Below are positions 8,104-16,865 of a stretch of 51,871 nucleotides of DNA, in pieces. Each line of letters begins with the position of its first letter. The first letter of the stretch is position 1. The stretch comes from Photorhabdus akhurstii (lineage in GTDB: Bacteria > Pseudomonadota > Gammaproteobacteria > Enterobacterales > Enterobacteriaceae). The stretch is taken from positions 1-51,871 of the forward strand of contig NZ_RCWE01000032.1 in the NCBI RefSeq assembly GCF_018448925.1, read 5' to 3'. Position numbers and translations under genes: made by a program. A model generated the notes under the pieces. That model saw nothing but the letters and a program-made list of their open reading frames with translations, was not told the origin of the DNA and searched no databases.

Positions 8104-9870
8104 ATGGATGATTTAATTCTCCGCTATTACGAAGCGGAAATGCACTATCTGCGTGAGGCGGGTAAAGAGTTTGCGCAGGCGCACCCGGATCGGGCCGCCA
8201 TGCTGAATCTGAGTGACGATCGGGATCTCGATCCTTATGTAGAGCGATTGCTTGAAGGCTTCGCTTTCCTGATGGGGCGGATGCGTCAGAAACTTGATGA
8301 TGATTTGCCGGAACTGACGGAAGGGCTGGTGAGTTTGCTGTGGCCGCACTATCTGCGCACTATTCCTTCACTCTCCATTGTTGAATTGGCGCCTGATTAT
8401 CAGACTTTGCCAAAAAGTGAAGTGATCGCCAAAGGGTTTGAAGTGATATCTCAGCCCGTAGGGCCAAGCCAGACCCGCTGCTATTATCGGACTACCCGTG
8501 ATATACCGATTACACCGCTGCATATCGCTTCTGCGACGTTGCAAAATGAAGCCGACGGCCGTTCAGTGATCCGTTTGCGTTTTGACTGCGGCCAGTTGAC
8601 GGAGTGGGATAAGGTGGATTTGTCACGGCTGCCTCTGTATCTCAAAGCTGGCCGTCCGGTGAGTTCTGCCTTACATCTGGCGTTGACCCGACAGACTCAA
8701 CACATTTACGCACGCTTGCCCAGTCGGGAAGGGCGTTCTCGTCTTGAGAATGGCTCTTTTTCCCCAATGGGATTCGACAACGATGATGTTTTGTGGCCGA
8801 AACAGGAGAGCGCGTTCAGTGGTTATCAATTGTTGCTCGAATATTTTACTTTCCGTGAAAAATTTATGTTTGTGGCGCTCAATGGTTTGGATTCGCTAGA
8901 CATTCCAGCCAATACGCCTTGGTTTGAGTTAGATATCGTACTGAGTGAACCGTGGCCTTATGAGTTGAAATTTTCAGCGGAAAATATCCGATTGCACTGT
9001 GTGCCGGTAATCAATTTGTTCCGTGTTGAAGCTGATCCGATGCACATTTCGCGTATGCAAAATGAGTATCTATTGCGCCCAATGCGTATTCAGGATGGTC
9101 ATACTGAAATTTACTCGGTGGATGAAGTCTCCTCTTCCCGACGAGGTGATGCGCAGTGTTTTGTACCGTTCAGTAGCTTTCGCCATCGGGGCGGCATTAT
9201 GCGCAGTTCCGCGCCGGAGCGTTATTTCCATACTCGTGTATGTCGAGGCCCTTCGGGTTTGCACGATACCTGGCTGATCCTCGGTGGGGAATCGTTTGAG
9301 ACTGACCCTGAGCTTGATGATGAAACCCTTTCACTGCGTATTACCGGTACCAACGGGCAGTTACCTCGTCAGGCATTACGTAACACCCAACTTGAGCAGA
9401 CATTACACTCCGCCGCAGGCCAGCTGCGCGTAAGGAACCTTTGCTCGCCGACATTGCCCTGTTATCCCCCGGCGAACGATCGTTTCCACTGGCGGATATT
9501 GAGCCATCTCGGTTCTAACTTTCTTAGCATGATGGATAACCCAGAGGTGCTGCGCGGCACGTTAGGGCTTTATAACTGGACCGATGATGAGATGAACTGC
9601 CGCTGTCTGGACGCCATTGTTGGGGTGAAACACGCCTTAATCCAACGTTTTGAACAGGGCTTTCTGCTACGGGGCGTTGATATTGAGATAACCCTTAATA
9701 GCAACGGCTTCTCCGGCGAGGGCGATATTTTCCTGTTCGGTGAGCTGCTTAACCGCTTCTTCTCGTTGTATACCGATATTCATCTGTTTAACCAATTGAC
9801 ACTGGTCCTTCAACCTTCTGGGAGATGTTTGCGATGGCAAGAAAATCACAATCAGCGTATTCCCGGCTAA
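8104..9870 (+). CDS. tssF: TssF (VasA/ImpG), T6SS baseplate protein
   Basis: The 588-residue protein shows the TssF N-terminus: Tyr-Tyr-Glu-x-Glu-Met-x-Tyr-Leu-Arg, then Phe-Ala-x-x-His-Pro, Asp-Pro-Tyr-Val-Glu-Arg-Leu-Leu-Glu-Gly-Phe-Ala-Phe-Leu, and Leu-Trp-Pro-His-Tyr-Leu-Arg at about residues 80-86. The length is normal for the family. TssF forms the baseplate wedge with TssG, TssE and TssK. It lies 90 bases after tssA, and its last 37 bases overlap the start of tssG, indicating coupled translation of the two wedge partners. Confidence 0.93.
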   Translation: MDDLILRYYEAEMHYLREAGKEFAQAHPDRAAMLNLSDDRDLDPYVERLLEGFAFLMGRMRQKLDDDLPELTEGLVSLLWPHYLRTIPSLSIVELAPDYQTLPKSEVIAKGFEVISQPVGPSQTRCYYRTTRDIPITPLHIASATLQNEADGRSVIRLRFDCGQLTEWDKVDLSRLPLYLKAGRPVSSALHLALTRQTQHIYARLPSREGRSRLENGSFSPMGFDNDDVLWPKQESAFSGYQLLLEYFTFREKFMFVALNGLDSLDIPANTPWFELDIVLSEPWPYELKFSAENIRLHCVPVINLFRVEADPMHISRMQNEYLLRPMRIQDGHTEIYSVDEVSSSRRGDAQCFVPFSSFRHRGGIMRSSAPERYFHTRVCRGPSGLHDTWLILGGESFETDPELDDETLSLRITGTNGQLPRQALRNTQLEQTLHSAAGQLRVRNLCSPTLPCYPPANDRFHWRILSHLGSNFLSMMDNPEVLRGTLGLYNWTDDEMNCRCLDAIVGVKHALIQRFEQGFLLRGVDIEITLNSNGFSGEGDIFLFGELLNRFFSLYTDIHLFNQLTLVLQPSGRCLRWQENHNQRIPG

Positions 9871-10910
9871 TGCAGCAGCTGGCGCCGAATATTTACGATT
9901 TTAACTTTTATCGCTTCTGCCAGTTGCTAGAGAGTATGCGAGATGGATGCCCGCCGTTGGGCAGTACGATGTCGCCCGGTGATGATCCGATCCGTTTCCG
10001 GCCTGATCCCGGTATGGGTTTTCCCGCCGGTGAACTGAAAAATGTGGAGTGGGATGAGCAACAGCCTGAACAGCCACCGACAGTACGCACGACGTTTCTC
10101 GGCCTGTATGGCGTCGATTCACCGCTGCCCACCGCTTATCTGAACGATATCGTCCAGCAGAGTGAAGGCTATGAAGGCGTGGCGGACTTTCTGGATATTT
10201 TTAACCATCGAATGATGACCCAGTATTACCGTATCTGGCGTAAATACTCCTATCCCGCGACTTATGAACCGAGTGGTCAGGATGAAACATCGCAGTGCTT
10301 GCTTGGGCTGATTGGTTTGGGGATCACCGGCAGCCAGCAACATATTGCAACGCCGGTTTCTCGCTTTTTGGCCCTACTCAGCATCATGCGATTGCCGACC
10401 CGGATAGCGGAAGGGGTGATGGCGCTGGTTAAGCTGTTGGCTCCTCTCACGCAGGTACAGGTGGTTCCCCATGATCGCAGGCGAGTGCGGTTGACCCAAC
10501 CGGTTCGCTTAAGTCGTCGCCATCCGGTTCAATTTTCTCAACGTCCAGTACTGGGCAACGTAGGGACGGATGTTAACAGCCAAATGGTGCTGGAGCTCTA
10601 TACCGAAAATACCGATGAAGCGCAGGGGTGGTTACCGCAGGGGGAACTGCATACCGACCTGTTGGTGTTGTTGCGTGTTTATCTGGGCTGGCGTTGCAGT
10701 GTGCGATTACAGCTCACCTTACCCAAATGGGTATTGCCGTCAGCGCAGTTGGGGAAACAGCGTGTTCGGTTAGGCCGAACAGGTGTATTGGGATTGAAAC
10801 CGGGATCACAAACGGTTTCTGGCATGGTGAAAATTAATCTGGGGCACTATCAAGGGCTCTTACCGAGTTATCAATATAGGGAGGCCGAGAATGGCAGCTA
10901 TCAATTTTAA
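9834..10910 (+). CDS. tssG: TssG (VasB/ImpH), T6SS baseplate protein
   Basis: I chose the ATG at 9834 over the in-frame ATG at 9825 because the GGGAG at 9820-9824 is then nine bases away instead of touching the start; the product is 358 residues. It has the TssG features Asn-Phe-Tyr-Arg-Phe-Cys-Gln-Leu-Leu-Glu near the N-terminus, Phe-Arg-Pro, the Phe-Leu-Gly-Leu-Tyr-Gly-x-Asp-Ser-Pro-Leu-Pro motif, and Phe-Leu-Asp-Ile-Phe-Asn-His-Arg. TssG is the partner of TssF in the baseplate wedge. It overlaps tssF upstream and tssJ downstream, so it lies in the middle of one polycistronic message. Confidence 0.92.
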   Translation: MARKSQSAYSRLMQQLAPNIYDFNFYRFCQLLESMRDGCPPLGSTMSPGDDPIRFRPDPGMGFPAGELKNVEWDEQQPEQPPTVRTTFLGLYGVDSPLPTAYLNDIVQQSEGYEGVADFLDIFNHRMMTQYYRIWRKYSYPATYEPSGQDETSQCLLGLIGLGITGSQQHIATPVSRFLALLSIMRLPTRIAEGVMALVKLLAPLTQVQVVPHDRRRVRLTQPVRLSRRHPVQFSQRPVLGNVGTDVNSQMVLELYTENTDEAQGWLPQGELHTDLLVLLRVYLGWRCSVRLQLTLPKWVLPSAQLGKQRVRLGRTGVLGLKPGSQTVSGMVKINLGHYQGLLPSYQYREAENGSYQF

Positions 10911-11424
10911 ATCCGTCATAATGGGCGGCATAGTGTGTTTGGTGACAGTTGGGTTAGCCGGATGTGGTCTGACACAGACCGTAACTGATGGCACGGTAGC
11001 TGTTACGCATTCCATTTTCCATAAGCAGGTGAAAATGCTGCGTCTGGATTTCACTGCGCGCAGCGCGCTTAACATTACCGGCGCGCAAACTCCGTTGAGC
11101 ACGGTAATACGTGTTTATCAGCTTAAAGACAATAAAGCGTTTGAGCGTGCCAGTTATGCGGAATTGGTGAAAGGCGACAGCGAAGTGCTTAAGGCGGATC
11201 GGCTGGCGCAGCGGGATATCCGAGTGGCGCCGCAGGGGAGTGTGTCACTGGATATGCCGATGGAGAAAACGGCGCGGTTTGTTGGGGTTGTGGGGCTATT
11301 TCACACACCGGATGCCGCCAATAAGAGTTGGCGGTTGGTGATCAGACGTGATGAGTTGGATGCTGATAAACCACGCACCATCGAGTTGGATAAAGGCACA
11401 TTGACATTGAATGTGAAGGGGTGA
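10891..11424 (+). CDS. tssJ: TssJ (VasD/SciN), T6SS outer-membrane lipoprotein
   Basis: The 177-residue product has a lipoprotein signal: a hydrophobic stretch followed by the lipobox Leu-Ala-Gly-Cys with the lipidated Cys at residue 25. Residue +2 is Gly, not Asp, so outer-membrane sorting is expected. The mature part has the beta-rich TssJ pattern, including Arg-Val-Tyr-Gln-Leu-Lys-Asp and a C-terminal Val-Val-Gly-Leu-Phe strand. TssJ anchors the T6SS membrane complex by binding the periplasmic part of TssM. The ATG lies 20 bases inside tssG with a GGGAGG ribosome site at 10879-10884. Confidence 0.92.
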   Translation: MAAINFKSVIMGGIVCLVTVGLAGCGLTQTVTDGTVAVTHSIFHKQVKMLRLDFTARSALNITGAQTPLSTVIRVYQLKDNKAFERASYAELVKGDSEVLKADRLAQRDIRVAPQGSVSLDMPMEKTARFVGVVGLFHTPDAANKSWRLVIRRDELDADKPRTIELDKGTLTLNVKG

Positions 11425-11427
11425 TCA

Positions 11428-11862
11428 ATGAAACATCTAAGACCTTCGCTTTACGAAATGTTGATGTTTAACTTTAACGGCGGGCTGGATCTCAAACAGA
11501 TCGATGAACGAAATCAGGTGATTTTATCCGTGATGGATAATATGCAACGTATCCTTAGCAGTCGTGCGGGTTCTATTGCTCATTTACCGGATTATGGTCT
11601 GCCTGATTTCAACGTCATCTTGCAGGGGCTGCCCGCGTCGTCACAGGATCTGATTGCCACAATCGAACACACGTTGTTGACCTATGAGCCGCGTTTGAAA
11701 CAAGTCTATATCACGTTATTGCCGCAAATTGAGCCGGGGCACCTGCGTTATGACATCAACGCGGAGCTGAAAGAGATAGGATTAGTACGTTTTAGTACGG
11801 AGTTTGTGCCGGAAGGAAAGGTATTAATCCGCCATTTACGTCAACAGGGCCATATAGATTAA
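11428..11862 (+). CDS. tssE: TssE (gp25-like), T6SS baseplate protein
   Basis: The 144-residue protein has the gp25/TssE signature: Arg-Pro-Ser-Leu-Tyr-Glu-Met near the start, an Ile-Leu-Ser-Ser-Arg-Ala-Gly segment, His-Leu-Pro-Asp-Tyr-Gly-Leu-Pro-Asp at about 53-61, and Tyr-Glu-Pro-Arg-Leu at about 90-94. It is the T6SS counterpart of phage T4 gp25, which nucleates the sheath. It starts three bases after the tssJ stop codon in the same operon. Confidence 0.92.
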   Translation: MKHLRPSLYEMLMFNFNGGLDLKQIDERNQVILSVMDNMQRILSSRAGSIAHLPDYGLPDFNVILQGLPASSQDLIATIEHTLLTYEPRLKQVYITLLPQIEPGHLRYDINAELKEIGLVRFSTEFVPEGKVLIRHLRQQGHID

Positions 11863-11916
11863 CCCCTCTGTTTCATTAGGCTAGCTTGCTGAAATAGTCT
11901 GATAAGGATAACTGTT

Positions 11917-13296
11917 ATGACTGCGATATCGTCCGGTAACACGATACATACCGGGGATGATCCACGCGCATTGCCGGAATTCAGTGCGCTGAAAGAAGAA
12001 ATAGGTAAATTGAACCATCCGGCTCGGCCCGATGTTGATTGGGCCAGAGTTGAACAACTTTGTCTGGCGTTGTTTCGATTAAATGGCGTAGAGCTACAAA
12101 GTGCCGCCTGGTACACATTGGCCCGAGCTCAACGCTCTGGATTAGCCGGTATTGATGAAGGATTAGCCTTGATTGATGGATTAGTGAGCCATCAATGGGC
12201 GCGGTTCTGGCCTCAACCGACTCATGCACGGATTGAAATTTTCGCCTGGCTGGTTGCGCGTTTACAGCAGGTATTGCGCACTTGCGTCTTCTCTTATCTT
12301 GACTTGCCGCTCATTTACCGCGTGGAAAAGGTGCTTGAACAGTTGTGCGAGGTGCTTCAACGTCTGGAGCTGAAACATGTGAGTAAACTCGACAGCCTGC
12401 GTGTACAGCTTCACAACAGCGCCCGGCGATTAGAGTGTCTGGAGCAGGAAAAGGGCGCTGTACCGGTATCTCTCGCCTCGGCGCAGCCTGTTGAAGATGA
12501 TGCTATTTTGCTGCTTGAGGAATCATCTGCGCCGCAACTGATCTATGTGGTACAGGAGACAACCTCATCGGTGCAACCGCAAGTCAAAGTCGCTCAGGTC
12601 TTGGCTGCCTCGCGCTGGAAAGCTTGGCACGGTTTTGTGGCGGGAGTTGTATTTTGTGCGTTAGTGGTGACAGGCGGTTGGCTGGTGGACAAGCTGCAAC
12701 AACCGTCCCCATTGGTTGAGGCTTTGTTGGCGACGACCTATCCATTACCGCAGACACTGCTGCCGGCTCAACTTGCCGAATTACACCAATCGGACAACGC
12801 GGCGCTACTGAGCCGATTGCAGGATAAAACGTTGGATGCGAGTCGTGCGCAACTGACAAATTTAAACGATTTACCGGCCTTGTGGCCCTTGAATTATGGT
12901 TCTCATCTATTGCAACAGCTACGCACATTGTGGCCGGCCAGCCAGGCAGTACAGGATATGCAAAATCAGTGGTTACACCGGCGTGAAGCGGCGGCGCTGC
13001 CTATACAGGCGTTGGAAAATTACCATCAGGCTCAATTACGCCTGCAACATCTGACAGAACGACTTGACGCATTGGACGAGAAACGTGGTCGTTATCTTAC
13101 CGGTTCTGAATTGAAGTCTATGGTGTTTGGTATTCGGCAACCGTTGGCGAGTACTCCGCCGTTAGAAGAATTGCTACGTCAACTGGCGGAACAAAAAAAG
13201 AGCGGTACCGTATCGCTGGCATTACTGATGCAAATTAACACCCGTTTTAATCAATTGCTGAATCGCTATTATTTGTTGTTGAAAGTAGGAGGGTAA
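11917..13296 (+). CDS. VasL-type TssA-like protein with a membrane helix
   Basis: The 459-residue protein has an ImpA-like N-terminal domain (Trp-Tyr-Thr-Leu-Ala-Arg, Gly-Leu-Ala-Leu-Ile-Asp-Gly-Leu, Trp-Ala-Arg-Phe-Trp-Pro-Gln at about 62-100). A single transmembrane helix follows at about residues 238-258, then a C-terminal helical VasL-like domain rich in Leu and Gln. It is a second TssA-family protein besides tssA. In Enterobacteriaceae such TssA-like proteins with a membrane helix are common in T6SS clusters and are thought to act at the distal end or membrane during sheath growth; the exact role here is not shown. It is 54 bases after tssE and is the last T6SS gene in the window. Confidence 0.8.
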   Translation: MTAISSGNTIHTGDDPRALPEFSALKEEIGKLNHPARPDVDWARVEQLCLALFRLNGVELQSAAWYTLARAQRSGLAGIDEGLALIDGLVSHQWARFWPQPTHARIEIFAWLVARLQQVLRTCVFSYLDLPLIYRVEKVLEQLCEVLQRLELKHVSKLDSLRVQLHNSARRLECLEQEKGAVPVSLASAQPVEDDAILLLEESSAPQLIYVVQETTSSVQPQVKVAQVLAASRWKAWHGFVAGVVFCALVVTGGWLVDKLQQPSPLVEALLATTYPLPQTLLPAQLAELHQSDNAALLSRLQDKTLDASRAQLTNLNDLPALWPLNYGSHLLQQLRTLWPASQAVQDMQNQWLHRREAAALPIQALENYHQAQLRLQHLTERLDALDEKRGRYLTGSELKSMVFGIRQPLASTPPLEELLRQLAEQKKSGTVSLALLMQINTRFNQLLNRYYLLLKVGG

Positions 13297-13328
13297 GTTT
13301 GTGGAAAGAATATAAAGCAACTTGAATT

Positions 13329-13346
13329 TATATCAAATCTGATATA
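13329..13346. promoter_or_regulatory. Perfect dyad before the XRE regulator gene
   Basis: TATATCA (13329-13335) and TGATATA (13340-13346) form a perfect 7-base inverted repeat around AATC. It lies 33 bases before the start of the XRE-family gene, where a promoter would sit. Antitoxins of the HigA type repress their own promoters through such dyads, so this is a candidate autoregulatory operator (inference). Confidence 0.5.
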
Positions 13347-13379
13347 GTTTGTCGGTTTTGGTGTTAATTTAAGGCGGAG

Positions 13380-13700
13380 ATGATGGAATTTAGAGTAACG
13401 AAAAACCCTTATGCTTCATCAAGCGATAATCCTAACGAAGCAAATGATAAACATATTCGCGCTCAATTAATGGTGATCATCCGCAAGATGATTCAGGAGC
13501 GTGGTTTAAGTCAGGTAAAAGCGGCGGAGCTTTTGGGAACGACTCAAGCGAGAATTAGCGAGATTATTAATGGAAAGCTGGAAAACCACACTATTGATAA
13601 ATTATTCAATATGCTAAATCGGCTCGGTTGGAATTTTGAATTTAGTTATCATGAAGGTATGGTGACTGTCGCGGTAGATAAAATAATAAAAGTCGCGTAA
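13380..13700 (+). CDS. XRE-family HTH regulator, HigA-like, no partner toxin
   Basis: The 106-residue product has one helix-turn-helix at about residues 48-70 (Gly-Leu-Ser-Gln-Val-Lys-Ala-Ala-Glu-Leu-Leu-Gly, then Gln-Ala-Arg-Ile-Ser-Glu-Ile). This matches XRE proteins often found as antitoxin partners of RelE/HigB-type toxins. Two ATGs lie in tandem (13380 and 13383); AAGG at 13371-13374 fits either. No toxin gene is visible on either side: upstream is the T6SS gene and downstream is 860 bp without genes. It may be an orphan antitoxin or a stand-alone regulator. The position between the T6SS and ant loci makes a local regulatory role possible but unproven. Confidence 0.75.
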   Translation: MMEFRVTKNPYASSSDNPNEANDKHIRAQLMVIIRKMIQERGLSQVKAAELLGTTQARISEIINGKLENHTIDKLFNMLNRLGWNFEFSYHEGMVTVAVDKIIKVA

Positions 13701-14415
13701 ATATAATAAATATCCGGTAAGACTTTTATTAATAAGCGAATTGTTTGTTATAAAATTAAGATCTAAACTATTCTGATAGAGAATGTTAAGAAATTATGAT
13801 CTTTATATTTAATTCCTTTTAATAACGTTGCCGGAATATATCTTCTTGATTATATCTAATATAACTAATAATTATATTTTATAGATGAATCAGGAATATA
13901 TTAAGCTGTCACATAAGCTGGCCGGTGATTAACTTTGGTATATCGCCGGTTTTAAACGGTCTGACATCCTGACAGTAAGAATATGTTATTAGAAGATGTA
14001 TCATCAATCTATGCGGACAATGGGGTTAATTGGGCACATAAGCCTGTTTAAGAGATAGGTAGTAAAAGCTTTCAGATTTTCCTATATTACACGTCGTCCC
14101 ATCTATCAATTGTCATTCCATGAAAAAATAACCTAACGGTTAATTCATAATATCTTATTTTCCAACCAATTGTAAATAAAGTGGTTATTACTGATTATTT
14201 ATTTGATTCTCTGATTAGTCAGAAAAAGATGAATTTGTATAGCGGTATGATAAAGTATTTTGGTATTAATACGTTGTAGTAAATGTAACATTGTTATATT
14301 ATTGATTTTTACGAGAATTGGTTAATATTTTTTGTAAATGCTGACAAAAACTGTCACTAGTTTGTGAATAATGCTTGTTAGGGGTAATCGTGTTTTTCCG
14401 TGAATAGCAATAATA
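13701..14415. other. A+T-rich intergenic region before the ant cluster
   Basis: No gene is visible. It holds a terminator-like hairpin at 13922-13953 and, nearer antA, a perfect short dyad TGACA-AAAAC-TGTCA at 14342-14356 followed by an AATAAT at 14367-14372. That stretch is a reasonable place for the antA promoter and an activator site, but the spacing is not canonical, so I do not assign promoter boxes. Confidence 0.5.
13922..13953 (+). terminator. Candidate rho-independent terminator
   Basis: CCGGTGAT (13922-13929) pairs with ATCGCCGG (13942-13949) with one G-T wobble and a 12-base loop, and is followed directly by TTTT. It lies about 220 bases after the XRE gene and would separate it from the ant cluster. 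Confidence 0.5.
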
Positions 14416-14542
14416 TATACCCTATAGATTTCAATATGCATCGCGACGGCAAGGGAGCGAATCCCCGGGAGCATAGATAACTCTGTGACCGGGGTGAGTG
14501 AGTGCAGCCAACAAAGAGGCAACTTGAAAGATAACGGGTATA
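14416..14542. repeat. 127-bp dispersed palindromic element (MITE-like) before antA
   Basis: The element runs from TATACCC (14416-14422) to GGGTATA (14536-14542), perfect terminal inverted repeats, with subterminal matches such as TTTCAA near the left end and TTGAAA near the right. The interior includes GAGCGAATCCCCGGGAGC and ACCGGGGTGAG. I recognise this as a repeat spread through Photorhabdus and related enterobacterial genomes. It has no coding capacity. It ends only 22 bases before the antA start codon, so it must be in the antA leader or promoter and would fold into a long hairpin when transcribed. Confidence 0.8.
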
Positions 14543-14564
14543 AATAACGATAGGAATAGTTCAG

Positions 14565-15341
14565 ATGAAATATGCCTTTATTACCGGTGCGACAGGAGAT
14601 ATTGGTTTCGCAATTACAGAAAGATTAGCTGAAGATGGCTTTGAACCAATATTATTATCGCGTACTCCTGAGCGTCTTGATAGTGCGATTGACAAGTTAC
14701 GCAATAAATATGGTAGTCAATTTGCAAAGAAAATAGTTTGTGATGTTTCTAATCATGAAGATGTTAAAAAAGCGTTTGACCAACTAGAGCTTGAAGATAA
14801 TAAGCTGGCGGTGCTTGTGAATTGCGCTGGCATTTCTGGTGGCGGTATTACTGCTGAAATAAGCCCACGAACTTGGCAAAATGTCATAAACATTAATTTA
14901 AATGGCACTTATTTTGTTATACATGAAGTTTTGAAAAGAAAATTAATGTCATCTGGCGGCAGAATTATCAATATTGCCTCCACCGGCGGAAAACAAGGTG
15001 TTATTCATGGCGCGCCTTATTCTGCTTCTAAGCATGGCGTTGTTGGCCTGACTAAATCATTAGGGCTTGAATTAGCGCGTAATGGTTCAGGTGTTACGGT
15101 TAATGCGGTTTGTCCTGGGTTTGTTGAGAGTGAGATGGCGGAGCGTGTCAGAGAGCATTACGCCAGAATTTGGGGCACTGATGTGGCAGAGGCGAAAAGA
15201 AGAGTAGAGGAGCGTGTTCCTATCGGAAGATATGTTGAACCTAATGAAGTGGCTGAAATGGTTGCTTATCTTGCATCCCCTCTCGCCGGGGCCGTAACCG
15301 CTCAAGCGCTTAATGTGTGTGGTGGATTAGGTAATTACTAA
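14565..15341 (+). CDS. antA: AntA, ketoreductase of anthraquinone biosynthesis
   Basis: The 258-residue protein is a classical short-chain dehydrogenase/reductase of the FabG/ActIII type. It has the cofactor motif Thr-Gly-Ala-Thr-Gly-Asp-Ile-Gly at 7-14, Asn-Cys-Ala-Gly at 86-89, and the catalytic set Asn111, Ser139, Tyr152 and Lys156. In the Photorhabdus anthraquinone pathway AntA reduces the C-9 carbonyl of the octaketide on AntF, which directs the first ring closure. AGGA at 14552-14555 serves the ATG. It is the first gene of the cluster, two bases before antB, with a MITE-like element directly upstream. The gene is much richer in A+T than the T6SS genes. Confidence 0.93.
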   Translation: MKYAFITGATGDIGFAITERLAEDGFEPILLSRTPERLDSAIDKLRNKYGSQFAKKIVCDVSNHEDVKKAFDQLELEDNKLAVLVNCAGISGGGITAEISPRTWQNVININLNGTYFVIHEVLKRKLMSSGGRIINIASTGGKQGVIHGAPYSASKHGVVGLTKSLGLELARNGSGVTVNAVCPGFVESEMAERVREHYARIWGTDVAEAKRRVEERVPIGRYVEPNEVAEMVAYLASPLAGAVTAQALNVCGGLGNY

Positions 15342-15343
15342 TC

Positions 15344-16057
15344 ATGGACGGTGTTTCTTTATCCTCTGATTTTTTTGATCTTTGGATTGTAAAAATCGAC
15401 GATATTGATTTAGCTTCTATTGAACAGTTAATTCACCGTTCCGATATAGTTCGCCATAATCAAATTTGTTTAGCGGATAGAAGAAAAAAATTTATATTTA
15501 GACGGGCTGCATTACGTTATGTTTTAAGTCAGTATTTATCTGATTATGAAATCATAACGAATGATAACGGGAAACCTTATATATCCACGGAGCAAGACTT
15601 CAAATATTATTTTTCATTGAGTGCCTCAGGAAACTATTGTGCCATCGGTTTTAGCTCAAGGGAAATAGGTGTTGATATTGAAGTCACTCCTTCTAAGGTA
15701 AAATTTTCAGAAATTATTGAATCTTTTATTAAAGATGAGGAGCTGGAATATATGCAAGGTGTAATGTTAAAACAACGATCAGGAGTAAGTCCCGGATTTC
15801 ATAATTATTATCATTTAATGTCATTATACTATTGGGTTAGACTTGAAGCATATATTAAATTATTTGCTTCGACTTTACATGAGAAATTATTGGCTAATAA
15901 CCCTGATTCTGTTAAAGATATGAAAGAATTAGAAGCGAGCACATTATTGATTCATAATCAGCAATTTATTTGTGCCTTATCTCAAAAGAAGGTAATTTCT
16001 ACACCAAATATCAAGGAAATAAACTATTCCGAAATTATAAGGAACAAAGATGAGTAA
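15344..16057 (+). CDS. antB: AntB, Sfp-type phosphopantetheinyl transferase
   Basis: The 237-residue product has the Sfp-family core: Phe-Ser-Leu-Ser near 90-93, the magnesium-binding Gly109-Val-Asp111-Ile-Glu113, and a Trp164-to-Lys172 helix. AntB would attach the phosphopantetheine arm to the acyl carrier protein AntF. The helix is unusual: in Sfp the sequence is Trp-x-x-Lys-Glu-x-x-x-Lys, whereas here it is Trp-Val-Arg-Leu-Glu-Ala-Tyr-Ile-Lys, with Leu167 at the Lys position and Arg166 beside it. It is two bases after antA and overlaps antC by eight bases. Confidence 0.9.
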   Translation: MDGVSLSSDFFDLWIVKIDDIDLASIEQLIHRSDIVRHNQICLADRRKKFIFRRAALRYVLSQYLSDYEIITNDNGKPYISTEQDFKYYFSLSASGNYCAIGFSSREIGVDIEVTPSKVKFSEIIESFIKDEELEYMQGVMLKQRSGVSPGFHNYYHLMSLYYWVRLEAYIKLFASTLHEKLLANNPDSVKDMKELEASTLLIHNQQFICALSQKKVISTPNIKEINYSEIIRNKDE

Positions 16058-16865
16058 TATTATTGACTTAAGTGTTCCTATAGATTGTGATTTTTGGGAA
16101 CCTGAGAAAGTAACTAGGGGAATCGTTGATCATAAAGAGGGAGCCAATAAATTAGGTGAGAGTTATTTGTATTTCCATACCAGTTCATGGTGGAAAAGAG
16201 CCTTTGTAAAACTGTTTAAACGCAAAAAGTGGATCATTGATCACAATGATTTTCCTGATGGTATGGGATTATCACTGATGTATTATCAATTGACCACGCA
16301 TACCGGAACGCATATTGATGCTCCCTATCACTATGGGTGGCATGAAGGGCAAGAGCGACCAGCAACAATTACTGACATTCCTTTGGATTGGTTTTATAGT
16401 CATGGCGTATTACTCGATTTTAGTCATGATAATCAGTCAATTGATAAACAGGCGGTAGAAAACCAATTAAAGAAAATTAATTATAAAATAAAAGAAAATG
16501 ATATTATCCTTATTAATACCGGAGCTGATAAACTCCTGGGAGCAAAATCCTATTTTACTCACTATAGAGCGATTGAAAGTAGTGCTGTTCAATGGTTAGT
16601 AGAGCAAGGAGTAAAGATTATTGGGACAGATGCGTTTAGCTTTGATCGGCCATTCATAGAGATGATTAACGATTATAAAAAAACCGGGAATAAAGATTGC
16701 TTATGGCCATCTCATTTTATCGGACGGGATCATCCCTATTTACAGATAGAACGGCTTTGTAATTTAACCAGTATTCCTAAACCTTATGGATTTAAAGTGT
16801 GCTGTTTTCCAATAAAATTAGAGAAAGCAGATGCTTCATGGAGTCGAGTGGTCGCAATATTATAA
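16050..16865 (+). CDS. antC: AntC, polyketide cyclase of the metal-dependent hydrolase fold
   Basis: The 271-residue protein has the His84-Thr-Gly-Thr-His88-Ile-Asp90 metal-binding motif of the cyclase/kynurenine-formamidase family (PF04199). Asp-Ala-Pro-Tyr-His-Tyr and a further His-rich stretch follow. AntC is the cyclase proposed to close a later ring of the AntF-bound chain. It overlaps antB by eight bases, so antA-antB-antC form one tightly coupled unit. A gap of 739 bases then separates it from antD. Confidence 0.9.
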   Translation: MSNIIDLSVPIDCDFWEPEKVTRGIVDHKEGANKLGESYLYFHTSSWWKRAFVKLFKRKKWIIDHNDFPDGMGLSLMYYQLTTHTGTHIDAPYHYGWHEGQERPATITDIPLDWFYSHGVLLDFSHDNQSIDKQAVENQLKKINYKIKENDIILINTGADKLLGAKSYFTHYRAIESSAVQWLVEQGVKIIGTDAFSFDRPFIEMINDYKKTGNKDCLWPSHFIGRDHPYLQIERLCNLTSIPKPYGFKVCCFPIKLEKADASWSRVVAIL

